A stretch of DNA of 64,000 bases, taken from the IMG/VR virus record IMGVR_UViG_3300027973_000030, positions 1-64,000 of that record, one strand, 5' to 3'. Below are positions 1 through 9,363 of the stretch, piece after piece. Source of the DNA: a virus. The first letter of the stretch is position 1. Each line of letters begins with the position of its first letter. A model generated the notes under the pieces. It was given only the letters and a program-made list of their open reading frames with translations, was not told where the DNA came from and did no database searches. The translations under genes were made by a program, and so were the position numbers.

Positions 1-3000
1 TAATAGTGCATATTGAATTTCACTTGCTCCTGTATTATTTAATGTTAAACGTAATCCACCAGGACCACCATCGGCTGTACTAGTAAAATTACCTCCTGCA
101 GTTACACTACTAGAGAATGTAGCTGCTTGTCCTGTAGCTGCTATTTTAAGTCCCCAAGCTCCACTAGTTCCTAAATATAAATCATTTGCAGATATAGCAG
201 CTAGTCCTATACTATAAGCAGATGTTCCAGTCATCATACTTCCACCACCACTTCCTTCTACTCCAATATTCATTCTTCCAGTGCTGTTTTGAGCATCAAT
301 GAAAGTACTTGACGTACCAGTATTTGGACTTAAAGAAAGTGTTTGGTTATTTCTTTTAAGATATACTAATCCATTAAAATAACTTGTATCTCCTATACCT
401 ATTCCACCAGATACTATTAAAGCACCAGTTGATATAGATGTAGATACAGTAGTTGATTGAACAGATAAACTACTAGAAAATGTAGCACTTGTTCCACTCA
501 ATGCACCTGTTAAAGTACCACCAGTTAATAGTAAGTAATTAGCTAATGAAGCAGTTGATACTTTATTATTAAAGGTAGTCCAATCTGTATTTGATAAGTA
601 ACCATTTGTTGATCCACTTGATTGGGTTATAGAAATAGTACCTGCAGTATTTACTAAAGGTCCTGAAAATGTTAATGCTGATTGCTTACTATTAAATATA
701 GTCCAATCAGTGTTAGATAGGAATCCGTTTGTAGAACCGCTTGATTGACTAATAGATACTGTTCCACTTGTGTTAACTAATGGGCCTGTAAAAGTTAAAG
801 TAGATTGTTTACCAGCTAATGACGTAGTAATAGTAGTGGCAAAATTAGCATCATTACCTAGGGCAGTTGCTAATTCGTTAAGTGTATCTAAAGTTGAAGG
901 AGCTGAGTTAACTAAGTTAGCTACAGCTGTTGTAACATAAGATTGTGTAGCGTAAGTAGCGTTATCATAACTCACTGTAGTACCAGACATTCTTACTAGT
1001 CCAGTTCCATTAAGTTGTGGTTGTGCACCTAATGATGCATTATTAATAGTCCAAGTTCTATCTGCTGATAAATCGTAACTAGTACCATTTATAGTAAGAG
1101 TTCTTGTTGTAGATAATCCACTAAAGGCACCTACAGAATATGCATATGATATAATTTCTAATGCATCATTTAGAACGGCAGCATTAGCTAATACAACAGT
1201 TGTACCATTGCTAGCTGTATATTCAGAAGCTGCTAATTTAGATCCATTATAGAATACATCTATTAAACCTGGAGTGTAGCTAACTGTAAAGCTAGTCTGA
1301 CCGGCAGTGGCTGTAAAATAACTTACTTGTCTTAGTGCACTACTAGCTGTAAATGCTGATGTGTATTTTATTACATCAACAATATTGTTTACGCCAGTTC
1401 CTGTAGTTAGCACTACAGTGGTTCCGTTAGTTGCTGTAAAGTCAGCTGATGTTAATCTAACACCATTTATAAATACATCTACAAGTCCCACTACATATCC
1501 ACCTGTTACAGTGAAAGTAGTTTGAGCAGCCGTAGCTGTATAAGTTTGTATTGTTCTAGCAGAAGGAGTGACACCAATTGTCCATGTACGGTCAGCTGTT
1601 AAATCATATGCGTCACCATTAATAGTTAATGTTCTAGCATTTGTTACAGGAGTGTACGTTAAAGCTGTAGTTACATCAGAAGATGTAAGCGTAATAGCAC
1701 CTGTACGGGTATTGAAACTAGTAACACCACCTTGATATTGAGGAATATTTAAAACATTTCCTGATAGTGTTGCTGCTCCACTTGTACCTGTAGTGGTAAG
1801 ACTTGTTATCCTATTAGTATAAGCACTGTCCCAAGTTGTTTGAGATGCGGTTGTAGGTATTGAATATCCTGCTGTTAAACTAAATACACCTGTTGTATTT
1901 GTGTATGTTAAACCAGTTGCAGTAGAACTTAAAGAAACTAATGTGATGTAGTTAGCTCCATTAGTTATTTGATTGTTATTAGTAGGAATGGTTATAACAC
2001 CAGTGGTAGAATTATATCCACCGCTACCAGCAACAAAAGATAAAGCTAATCTAGCTCTAGCATCAGTGTAATATAGGTTACCAGATTCAGTAACCAATGC
2101 AGTTGTATAGTCTCCAGAAGTAGGAGTGATAGCTCCTGTTCTTGTATTGAATGATGTAACACCAGAAGCTATAGTCCATGAACGATCTGCAGATAAATCA
2201 TATCCTGTTCCGTTGATGGTAATAGTTCTAGATTGTGGAACTTTAGTTCCTATAGAAGTTGCTATAGTAGTAGCAAAACTTGGATCGTTTCCAAGAGCTG
2301 CCGCTAATTCATTTAAAGTATCTAATGTAGATGGAGCAGATGCTACTAAGTTGGCTATTTGAGTTCCAACATAAGTTTGAGTGGCATATGAATTAGCAGT
2401 TAAATAAGCTAATACACGTGCGTCTGTGTAGTATAAATTAGTACCCTCAGCTATATTAGTTGTTGTAAGAACAACAGCACCTGTTAAAGTGTTTACACTA
2501 GTTACACCTCCTGTTACAGTGATGACACCAGTGGAAGAATTATATGAGCCAGAACCTGTTACACTAATAGCAGCACGAGCTCTTGCATCTGTGTAATAAA
2601 GATTAGTACCTTCAGTTACTAGTGTAGTGGTATAATCACCGCTCACTGCAATCACTGTACCTGTTCTTCCAAATATTGATACAACACCTCCTATATAACT
2701 AGGGATGTTTAATACACCTGTTGAACTATTATAAGTAGCAGATCCACTAGTGCCAGTGGTGGTTAATGATATAGATGCTCTTGCACGAGCATTAGTATAA
2801 TAAAGATTAGTTGCACCTTCAGGTACTTGGTCTGTATTAGATATAAATCCATTGTAGATTGGATTGTATACATATACATCTAATACATCATTTACTAAAG
2901 CAGCATCTGCCAATGTAAATGTATTACCATTACTTGCTGTAATAGATGTTGGTGTAAGTAATACACCATTTAAGAATACATCAATAAGTCCAGCAGTGTA

Positions 3001-3618
3001 ACCACCAGATACTGTAAATACAGTTTGACCTGCTGTAGCAGTAAATTGTTGTAAAGCTCTAATAGCTCCTACACCAGTAGCAGCTACAGATACAATACCT
3101 GTACCATCAATATTTAAACCACTACCAATCTTGATACCACCAAGAGTGACACCAGAAGCTATTGGTAATGTATAAGAAGTTGGTGCAGCACCATTAACCC
3201 ATTGGGTTCCATTGTACTGAAGTACTTGGTTAGTAGTTGGGGATGTAAGTGTTACATCAGAAAGACCAGCAAGGGTTGTAATAATACTTACTGCATTTGT
3301 AGAAATAGACGTAATTCTACCTTTTGCATCTACAGTTATTGTAGGAATATTAGAAGCATTACCATAACTACCGGCAGTGACACCAGAATTGGCTAATGTT
3401 AATGCAATAGAAGTAGTACCTGACCCAGTGGCGTCACCAGATACAGTTATCGTTTGGTTAGCAGTAAGATACGACTGATTCTTTATGAATGCAGTAGTTG
3501 CTAACTTTGTAGAATTATCATTGGTTGCAGGGGTCTGACCGGTAGCAGTATTGTTAAAAGTAACTACACCATCTACTGTCAGACCGGCCTTAGCCAGTAT
3601 GTCAGATAGAAACTTCAT
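1..3618 (-). CDS. Large tail-fibre / receptor-binding protein, partial (at least 1206 residues)
   Basis: One uninterrupted minus-strand frame runs from an ATG at 3618-3616 (MKFLSDILAKAGLTVDG) to the left edge without a stop, so the C-terminus is missing. The protein is very rich in Thr, Ser, Gly, Asn and Val, as expected of a fibrous beta-structured phage tail protein. Several internal repeats can be read. A module of the type TAxQTxFTVSxGY then VDVFxNG occurs near residues 186, 690 and 768. APSTLDTLNELA followed by ALGND occurs near residues 426 and 904. LYYTDARAR occurs several times, and SFNTRTGAIT-like linkers recur. These motifs are typical of modular phage tail fibres. It probably contacts the host surface and is the last gene seen of the virion operon. 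No chaperone or peptidase domain is visible in the part present. Confidence 0.85.
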   Translation of the reverse strand, partial: MKFLSDILAKAGLTVDGVVTFNNTATGQTPATNDNSTKLATTAFIKNQSYLTANQTITVSGDATGSGTTSIALTLANSGVTAGSYGNASNIPTITVDAKGRITSISTNAVSIITTLAGLSDVTLTSPTTNQVLQYNGTQWVNGAAPTSYTLPIASGVTLGGIKIGSGLNIDGTGIVSVAATGVGAIRALQQFTATAGQTVFTVSGGYTAGLIDVFLNGVLLTPTSITASNGNTFTLADAALVNDVLDVYVYNPIYNGFISNTDQVPEGATNLYYTNARARASISLTTTGTSGSATYNSSTGVLNIPSYIGGVVSIFGRTGTVIAVSGDYTTTLVTEGTNLYYTDARARAAISVTGSGSYNSSTGVITVTGGVTSVNTLTGAVVLTTTNIAEGTNLYYTDARVLAYLTANSYATQTYVGTQIANLVASAPSTLDTLNELAAALGNDPSFATTIATSIGTKVPQSRTITINGTGYDLSADRSWTIASGVTSFNTRTGAITPTSGDYTTALVTESGNLYYTDARARLALSFVAGSGGYNSTTGVITIPTNNNQITNGANYITLVSLSSTATGLTYTNTTGVFSLTAGYSIPTTASQTTWDSAYTNRITSLTTTGTSGAATLSGNVLNIPQYQGGVTSFNTRTGAITLTSSDVTTALTYTPVTNARTLTINGDAYDLTADRTWTIGVTPSARTIQTYTATAAQTTFTVTGGYVVGLVDVFINGVRLTSADFTATNGTTVVLTTGTGVNNIVDVIKYTSAFTASSALRQVSYFTATAGQTSFTVSYTPGLIDVFYNGSKLAASEYTASNGTTVVLANAAVLNDALEIISYAYSVGAFSGLSTTRTLTINGTSYDLSADRTWTINNASLGAQPQLNGTGLVRMSGTTVSYDNATYATQSYVTTAVANLVNSAPSTLDTLNELATALGNDANFATTITTSLAGKQSTLTFTGPLVNTSGTVSISQSSGSTNGFLSNTDWTIFNSKQSALTFSGPLVNTAGTISITQSSGSTNGYLSNTDWTTFNNKVSTASLANYLLLTGGTLTGALSGTSATFSSSLSVQSTTVSTSISTGALIVSGGIGIGDTSYFNGLVYLKRNNQTLSLSPNTGTSSTFIDAQNSTGRMNIGVEGSGGGSMMTGTSAYSIGLAAISANDLYLGTSGAWGLKIAATGQAATFSSSVTAGGNFTSTADGGPGGLRLTLNNTGASEIQYALL

Positions 3619-3630
3619 TCAGTTTATTTA

Positions 3631-4842
3631 TTAGATTGAGCTAACGACCACTCTATAAGTATCAGCTACAGGTGAACCAGCAAATGTTAATGTAACAACA
3701 GAAGTAGATGTCTTAACAACGTCTACTAACACTTCATTATCAGATGAATCTGTCACTTGAACAAATACATCTTTAGTGCCTAAGTTATGTGTTACTGTTT
3801 GAGCTCCAGCTGCTGCAACTACAACGTTAGTTGCATATTTGTAAGTAGCTAAGTTTGTCTTTAACTTTAATGGAGTAACAATTGTGATATCATCAGTACC
3901 TGTGTTAGTCTCAGTCTGAGTAGCAATTTCTGCAATACCCGTTCTTGTTTCTGTAGCAGTACGAGCAGATAATGTAGCAGGAGTGATAGCTTTTACAGCA
4001 TCAGTTCCTGTTTGTACCTCAGCAGATGTTGCTAAGTAAACAAGACCTAAAACAGTTGTAGTAGCTTGATCACGGTTAACCTCTAATGAAGTCCAGTTAG
4101 AAGCATAAACAGTTGTTGAAGCAGAGTTAACTGTTGCAATCAACATATCACCTACATTAAAAGAAACACCACTTACTGTGCCAGCAACTGATACATACCA
4201 ATAGTCTCCTTTTTTAGTTCCAACTACTGGAGCTGCACCTACAGGGAAAGTACCAACAGAAGCATCCCAAGATCCTTCCAAGTTACCTAAAGCACCTATT
4301 TGAGCATCAACATAAGTTTTAACTGCTGTAGATGTAGGAATGTTAGCATTAGAAGCTGTTGCTAATGTACCATCAGTTATAACTGAAACCTCAGCAGCAT
4401 TTGCTGTACCTCCAGTTACGTTACCTACAACAGTCATTGTAGCAAGCTGTTGTAACTTAGCAAAAGTCACTGCGTTAGCATTGATCTTTACAGTGGTTAC
4501 TGCAGAGTCAGCTAATTTAGCTGTTGATACACCAAGATCTTTAATACGTAGAGTATCAGCATTGATCTCTATGGTAACACTATCAACGTTTACATCAAGA
4601 GTGATTACATCACCGTTACCTGATGTTGAGGCAGTAAGACCTGCTCCACCAAGTACATCTTGAATGTCTCCTGACATGTCAATCCACGCTGCACTATCCC
4701 AGAAGTAAACTCTGGCGTCAGCTGTGTTATAATAAATTTGTCCTACAACAGGTGAGGACGGAGCAGTAGCCAAGTTTTGTAAGGCTACGTTTAGTATCTG
4801 GTTTTTACTAAAGTCCAGACTGGTAAGAACTTTTTTAGACAT
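3631..4842 (-). CDS. Tail-fibre protein
   Basis: A 403-residue protein that starts MSKKVLTSLDFSKNQILN. The N-terminal segment resembles that of the 175-residue neighbour encoded at 4859-5386 (both have DFxKNQILN), followed by a short segment with IYYNTADARVYFWD, a pattern common in phage fibre attachment regions. The middle is Ala/Thr/Val-rich and repetitive (TAKLADSAVT, ATxTRTGIAEIATQTETN), typical of trimeric fibre shafts. The C-terminal 60 or so residues (VTHNLGTKDVFVQVTD) resemble the C-terminal domains of the next two upstream tail proteins. It lies 12 nt upstream of the giant fibre gene in the same direction. Role as a fibre or fibre adaptor is inferred from composition and context. Confidence 0.8.
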   Translation of the reverse strand: MSKKVLTSLDFSKNQILNVALQNLATAPSSPVVGQIYYNTADARVYFWDSAAWIDMSGDIQDVLGGAGLTASTSGNGDVITLDVNVDSVTIEINADTLRIKDLGVSTAKLADSAVTTVKINANAVTFAKLQQLATMTVVGNVTGGTANAAEVSVITDGTLATASNANIPTSTAVKTYVDAQIGALGNLEGSWDASVGTFPVGAAPVVGTKKGDYWYVSVAGTVSGVSFNVGDMLIATVNSASTTVYASNWTSLEVNRDQATTTVLGLVYLATSAEVQTGTDAVKAITPATLSARTATETRTGIAEIATQTETNTGTDDITIVTPLKLKTNLATYKYATNVVVAAAGAQTVTHNLGTKDVFVQVTDSSDNEVLVDVVKTSTSVVTLTFAGSPVADTYRVVVSSI

Positions 4843-4858
4843 GATATTTTATTTTAAA

Positions 4859-5386
4859 TTAATTTAAGAAAGCTTTGCCGCTAAATGAAGCTGAAAAGTT
4901 TAAGGTTAAAGTGTTATTATTATTATAAACTACTTCTCCTATTATTTCAGAGCTAGCAGTATCAACGATAGTTACAGAAGGATATTTATTCAAGTTATGA
5001 GTTATACTCCAAGATGAAGCTGGTGTAGATTGATCATGGATATAAGCATAATTAAAATTATCTGATATAAACGTATTATCTCTATAGGTTAGTTTTACAG
5101 TTCTATTAGTAGTTGTATTAGTAATACCAATAGTCATAACTGATCTATTATAAGATTCAGCTATTGAAGCATATTGAGCATCTGTTAAACCTATTGGTTT
5201 AAAACTATTACCATCCCAACTGTAAAAAATGGTAACATCTTTATCATATACTATTAAACCTTTATCATTACTATTTAATGTTGACGCTAACGTTGTACGT
5301 TCTACAGTTGATATAGGGTATAGTTTAGCATTAAGAATCTGGTTCTTATTAAAATCATAATCAACATATATTGTTTGTAGTGCCAT
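4859..5386 (-). CDS. Short tail-fibre-like protein with shared C-terminal domain
   Basis: A 175-residue protein. The N-terminus (VDYDFNKNQILNAKLYP) is like that of the next fibre protein. The middle holds a YDKDVTIFYSWDGNSFKPIG segment that resembles the carbohydrate- or assembly-type segments of phage fibres. The C-terminal domain (WSITHNLNKYPSVTIVD, ending in GKAFLN) is clearly related to the C-terminus of the protein encoded at 5386-5982. Its start codon overlaps the stop of that gene by one base (TAATG), suggesting coupled translation. Probably a minor fibre or baseplate-fibre adaptor; exact role unknown. Confidence 0.75.
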   Translation of the reverse strand: MALQTIYVDYDFNKNQILNAKLYPISTVERTTLASTLNSNDKGLIVYDKDVTIFYSWDGNSFKPIGLTDAQYASIAESYNRSVMTIGITNTTTNRTVKLTYRDNTFISDNFNYAYIHDQSTPASSWSITHNLNKYPSVTIVDTASSEIIGEVVYNNNNTLTLNFSASFSGKAFLN

Positions 5387-5982
5387 TATGATAAATATGC
5401 TTTACCAGCTACTGCTTGATTAAAAATTATTCTAATGGTATTATCATCTATATAGTTAATAGTACCAACTATATCAGCTCCTGTTAAATCATTTATTCTA
5501 ACATTTGGTTTTAAGTTCATGTTATGACTTATATTCCAAATTAAAGCAGCTGTTGGTTGTGAAAATACAAAAGAACTATTCTGATTAACAACAATAGATG
5601 GATTTAAGTTAATTCTAGTAATACATCCACCAGAGTTAATCTCAATAATGTTTTGACCAGCCTGCTGTTGATTCATATAGTTCAAACCTACAGTAGGACC
5701 TTTACCATCTCCAGATAAAAAATATCCAGTACCACCTTTAGAGTATAATACATCATCATACTTTACACCTAACCAAGTTTTAAGTTGAACTTTAGTTTCA
5801 GAAAGAGCACCATCATCTTCATTTGCTTCCCATTCAACTAACTCTTTTCTTAAAGAAATAAGTTGATTATCTTGTTTTGGTTCACAAGATTCAATACCAT
5901 ATCTCATCTGTCTATACAAACGATACATGATATCAGCAAACTGCTTATTATATTTTACTTTATTCGGTAGATACGTTCTCAT
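5386..5982 (-). CDS. Tail protein with shared C-terminal domain
   Basis: A 198-residue protein. Residues 1-85 are helical and charged (MRTYLPNKVKYNKQFADIMY and following), the middle contains a Gly-rich stretch (YSKGGTGYFLSGDGKG), and the C-terminal 55 residues (WNISHNMNLKPNVRINDLTG, ending GKAYLS) match the end of the next protein closely. The helical N-terminus could attach to the tail while the C-terminal domain faces outward. The start at 5982 overlaps the end of the small zinc-ribbon gene by 23 nt. Virion role is inferred from position. Confidence 0.7.
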   Translation of the reverse strand: MRTYLPNKVKYNKQFADIMYRLYRQMRYGIESCEPKQDNQLISLRKELVEWEANEDDGALSETKVQLKTWLGVKYDDVLYSKGGTGYFLSGDGKGPTVGLNYMNQQQAGQNIIEINSGGCITRINLNPSIVVNQNSSFVFSQPTAALIWNISHNMNLKPNVRINDLTGADIVGTINYIDDNTIRIIFNQAVAGKAYLS

Positions 5983-6118
5983 TTTCAGTTTTAATCTGAT
6001 TAATTAACTGTTGTTCATACAAGGTTATACAATTTGCACAAACATTAGTTCCGTTAGAAGCTATTCTGTCTTGACACCCGCATGTAATTTGGGTTCCACA
6101 ATTTGAACACTGTCTCAT
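5960..6118 (-). CDS. Small zinc-ribbon protein (52 aa)
   Basis: A short frame from ATG at 6118 to TAA at 5960-5962. The protein reads MRQCSNCGTQITCGCQDRI and goes on with VCANC before a helical tail. The cysteines are arranged as CxxC, CxC and CxxC, enough to bind one or two zinc ions. It sits tightly between two tail genes and overlaps the following one by 23 nt, which supports it being translated. Function unknown; it could be a small assembly factor or virion component. Confidence 0.7.
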   Translation of the reverse strand: MRQCSNCGTQITCGCQDRIASNGTNVCANCITLYEQQLINQIKTENENVSTE

Positions 6119-6140
6119 TATATTTGGTTTTTAGTGAGTT

Positions 6141-6698
6141 TTAACAGTTTGATCCACAAAGAGCATTGGTAATTTTATCCAATCTTTTCTTTGCATACAT
6201 CAAAAGTTCTATACCTGCTTCAGGACTATGACAGTATTCTACCTTAGCTTTAGCTGCATCTATAAAACTTTTTATTAATCGTAGTTCTTCAAGTTTTTCT
6301 TTTACATCAGCTCCTGGTTCACAAGCACTCATCTCTAGTTCACATAAAAGATTATAATATCTATTTACTGTTTGTGTTACACGAAGATAATTATATTCTA
6401 CTTGAACTATGCTATTTGGTGATAAAGAATAATTGATAACATATATACCATCTGGTATAGGTTGAAGATTGTCAGTACATCCTGTCTTTTGTAAACCCAA
6501 AGTACAGGCTGTTAATGTAGTATTAAATCCAGGTAACATCTCAATGTTTACAGGAAGGTTAAACCCTGGAGAAGTAATACTTAGTGTACCACAATCTTGT
6601 CCAATACCATCAGCATATATGCTGGTATCAAAGATACGTAAAACCTTAATATTGTTAGTATCAGGCAGCTCTAAACTTAGCTGATGTTTGCTTGCCAT
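6141..6698 (-). CDS. Cysteine-rich virion-associated protein
   Basis: A 185-residue protein in the tail operon. The first 110 residues look like a beta domain (SITSPGFNLPVNIEMLPGFN, then GIYVINYSLSP). The last 75 residues are helical, with several cysteines (LLCELEMSACEPGAD) and a C-terminal ALCGSNC. Proteins of this layout accompany tail genes in Bacteroidota phages, but I do not recognise a named family. Likely a tail or connector component by position. Confidence 0.65.
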   Translation of the reverse strand: MASKHQLSLELPDTNNIKVLRIFDTSIYADGIGQDCGTLSITSPGFNLPVNIEMLPGFNTTLTACTLGLQKTGCTDNLQPIPDGIYVINYSLSPNSIVQVEYNYLRVTQTVNRYYNLLCELEMSACEPGADVKEKLEELRLIKSFIDAAKAKVEYCHSPEAGIELLMYAKKRLDKITNALCGSNC

Positions 6699-6782
6699 TA
6701 GTGTAAACTTTTATAGTTTATGTAAATTTAAAAACGAAGGTCCTCAATAATAATATACCTATTTTCTAGCACTTTTCCAAAA

Positions 6783-6816
6783 CAAAAAAAAGGGAGGGAC
6801 ATGAGTCCGCTCCCTT
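6783..6816 (-). terminator. Intrinsic terminator after the 452-aa virion gene
   Basis: Read on the minus strand, AAGGGAG and GGAC pair with GTCC and CTCCCTT around a TCAT loop, with one unpaired C, followed by a run of eight T (plus-strand A-run at 6783-6790). It lies 24 nt past the stop of the gene at 6841-8199 and would end the capsid/connector transcript, so the tail genes downstream may have their own promoter. Confidence 0.85.
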
Positions 6817-6840
6817 CTTATTAATATTTACTAGAATCTC

Positions 6841-8199
6841 TTAGTAAGTCTCTAAAGTAACAGTGTTACCTGCTGCAGTAGCACTTGACGTGATGAAGTT
6901 AGTAATTGAAGTAGTTGCGGTACCAGCTGGTACGTGAACCACTAACAAATACTGATCATTGTCAAATGTTCCAGTAGGGTTGCTGAAACGTGGTACTGAA
7001 TGTAAGATCATAACTTGATCATACAAAGCATTACGGTTTACAGTAGCCAAAGCTGGATCAGCTTCAATTTCACGCATACGTAAATGTTCTACACGAGAAC
7101 TATCAGGGTAAGCGTTTTGTAAGTAACGACCATCTAAGATCAACTCACGAAGTACAGTTTCACCAGAACCAGATGTAGCCACTGCAGTTTGAACCTCAGC
7201 AGATACAAATCCGTTTGCAGCACAAGGATCACCAGACTCTTCTACGAAAGAAGTGTAGATAATCAATGGCTCTAAATCGTACTTATCGGTAGGAGTGAAA
7301 GTACAAGATCCAAATTTAGTCTCAACATAAGCAGCAGCAATCTCTAAATGAGAGTCTACAGCAGCAATATTGTTTGCAGAAGATGTTACTGGAGTGTAAC
7401 CTGCAGTAGTAATCTCAGCATAAACAGCAGCATTTACGTTAGTAGATGATGTAGCAGCTATACTTAAAACTACGTTTACATAACCAGCTCCACCTGAATC
7501 AGCAGCACCAACGCTTACAATTCTAGCAGCTTCTGGAATACCAGCAGCAATTAACTTACCACCTACAGTGAACTTAGTTCTATCTGCATTAGCCACAACA
7601 ATAGTTGCAGAAGCCGCAGTAGGATCAATCGCTACAGATGCATAAGTTTGATTGTAAACTTTAGCCACTACAAAGTCTTTCAACAATAGAGCTTCATTAA
7701 TTTGGTCTTTCCATTTAAGTAAGACTACGTTTTGGTCCACTGTGTTAGCAGTACCGGCAACAGTGTCACATCCTGTGTAACCATCTAAAGTCTTATACAA
7801 TTGGTGGTTCAAAAAGCGTAAAGCTGGAGAACCTTTGATGTCAAGACGTAAACGGTACGTAGAATCACTGTTAATTGTAGCAGCAGAAGGATCTACTTTT
7901 ACAATTTGGTTTTTAGCAACATCAGAAGTAATCTTCATTACACGGCTGATGTACTTAGGGTTAATCACTTTAGACTTAACTGACTCTTTGTAGCCACCGT
8001 GAACGGGACCAATTTTGTCAGCAGCAAAGTAACTACCTTGAGCAAAGATAAAAGGTGCAGCTTGAGCAGTAACAACTTGGTAAGTCTTGGCATCAAAGAA
8101 ACCAATCTGTCCAGCTGTTAAAGCGTCAGTACCACCAGTTGTTGCTAGAGTTGTACTAGCAGGCAAGAACGACTTGCGGAATGCATTAGGAAAATACAT
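6841..8199 (-). CDS. Virion structural protein (452 aa)
   Basis: A 452-residue protein starting MYFPNAFRKSFLPASTTLAT. It is rich in Ala, Thr and Val with long predicted beta stretches, has no signal peptide and no membrane segment, and ends in a sequence like VTLETY. Its own terminator follows at once, the typical setting of an abundant virion protein. Candidates are a tail-tube or sheath-like protein, a ring or muzzle component, or a decoration protein; I cannot choose from sequence alone. It is a less likely major capsid protein than the gene at 10577-12196, which follows the scaffold-like gene directly. Confidence 0.7.
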   Translation of the reverse strand: MYFPNAFRKSFLPASTTLATTGGTDALTAGQIGFFDAKTYQVVTAQAAPFIFAQGSYFAADKIGPVHGGYKESVKSKVINPKYISRVMKITSDVAKNQIVKVDPSAATINSDSTYRLRLDIKGSPALRFLNHQLYKTLDGYTGCDTVAGTANTVDQNVVLLKWKDQINEALLLKDFVVAKVYNQTYASVAIDPTAASATIVVANADRTKFTVGGKLIAAGIPEAARIVSVGAADSGGAGYVNVVLSIAATSSTNVNAAVYAEITTAGYTPVTSSANNIAAVDSHLEIAAAYVETKFGSCTFTPTDKYDLEPLIIYTSFVEESGDPCAANGFVSAEVQTAVATSGSGETVLRELILDGRYLQNAYPDSSRVEHLRMREIEADPALATVNRNALYDQVMILHSVPRFSNPTGTFDNDQYLLVVHVPAGTATTSITNFITSSATAAGNTVTLETY

Positions 8200-8241
8200 A
8201 GGGCTTTAATTTAAGGGTTTATAAATAAAAAAAAATAAATT

Positions 8242-8655
8242 TTAACTTAAGAACATTAACTTATACTTGGTTGAAGATATCAAACTCTTTACCTCATCTA
8301 GTTGGTTTACTATTTCAGAGAAAGGCATAAGCTTCTGTAAATCAACAACTTCTGTATATAATTCTTTCATGTGAGATATTGCTTCCTGTACAGATCCACA
8401 TTTATATGGACTCACTGCCGGGAAGTCTAGAAGCTTCTCACGAGCTCCTTGATATTGTTCAGCTACACTATCTACTAAATCTGGCATTCCAGTATAAAAC
8501 TCACCAAGAGCTTTATGTGCTGCAAAAGATCCAGGTCCTGTAATCTTCAGATGCAACTGATGCACACTTGTTGTAAGAGCCTGAGCATGAGCTATCATTG
8601 CAGCTGTTTCAGCACAAGGTCCCATTGGTCCAGGTCGTTGTAGTTTCTGCATCAT
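8242..8655 (-). CDS. Small helical virion-block protein
   Basis: A 137-residue, mainly helical protein (MMQKLQRPGPMGPCAETAAM and following), with no recognised domain. Its start overlaps the stop of the preceding connector-like gene by one base, so the two are probably translated together. A head-tail completion or tail accessory role is inferred from position only. Confidence 0.6.
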   Translation of the reverse strand: MMQKLQRPGPMGPCAETAAMIAHAQALTTSVHQLHLKITGPGSFAAHKALGEFYTGMPDLVDSVAEQYQGAREKLLDFPAVSPYKCGSVQEAISHMKELYTEVVDLQKLMPFSEIVNQLDEVKSLISSTKYKLMFLS

Positions 8656-9359
8656 TAGCTATTTCTTTGTGCGTTTTGTGTATCTCTTTGATACTGATTT
8701 AAACTTTCTATATCTCCAGCTAAAATAGCTGCTGCTTCATCCACTAGTATTTCACAAATATCATCTTTCAATTCACATTCTACATTAGATGCATTAGTTG
8801 AACCTGTATTAATATTGATACAACCTTGTAATTGAATATCTTTAGGTTTTCTATAATAGATCAATTTTGCATCTACTACGTTAAATTTACCATCTGTATA
8901 TATTCTTACCTTATCTCCCAGAATAGTACAGAATGTTTCTGCCCATTCAAAAGAGGGTTGTTTAAAATTATCTCCTAATAAGATATCTACGTTAGCTTCT
9001 TCAGCTTGATAGATACTTACAAAGTTTCTTGCAGGACAACACTCAGTTTTAGCTTTTGCACTAATCCTTACAAAGTGTAAATAATTAGCCGGTATTGGGT
9101 TAGTCTCAAAGTATTTAGGACTTTCAGTACCTTTTAATTCTACCTCATTAAGAAGAATTTGTAAGTCATCCACTACAGTGACACTTTGTTCAGTTGCTTC
9201 TCTTACAGCATTAAGACCGTGGAGGCGTCTACGCACCCACTCTAACTGAGCTTTATTAAACGCTTCTTGGATCATCCAACATTCTATGTTGTCATAATCA
9301 AAAGAAGCTAGTTTATTCAGCCTTTGCTTGATCTTTATTTGTAAGAGATTGTTATTCAT
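8655..9359 (-). CDS. Head-tail connector / tail ring-type protein
   Basis: A 234-residue protein. The N-terminal helix-rich part contains EAFNKAQLEWVRRRLHG, followed by DDLQILL and a beta-rich middle (IPANYLHFVRISAKAK, then KVRIYTDGKFNVVDAKLIYY), ending in a helix (CEILVDEAAAILAGDIES). This architecture and position between capsid and tail genes match connector or ring proteins of crAss-like and other short-tailed Bacteroidota phages. I recall similar N-terminal sequences from that group, but no comparison was run. Confidence 0.65.
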   Translation of the reverse strand: MNNNLLQIKIKQRLNKLASFDYDNIECWMIQEAFNKAQLEWVRRRLHGLNAVREATEQSVTVVDDLQILLNEVELKGTESPKYFETNPIPANYLHFVRISAKAKTECCPARNFVSIYQAEEANVDILLGDNFKQPSFEWAETFCTILGDKVRIYTDGKFNVVDAKLIYYRKPKDIQLQGCININTGSTNASNVECELKDDICEILVDEAAAILAGDIESLNQYQRDTQNAQRNS

Positions 9360-9363
9360 ATTA

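Noticed and set aside
2126-3396. Plus-strand open frames inside the tail-fibre gene
   Set aside because: They are antisense shadows of the long minus-strand fibre frame, without leaders or known motifs.
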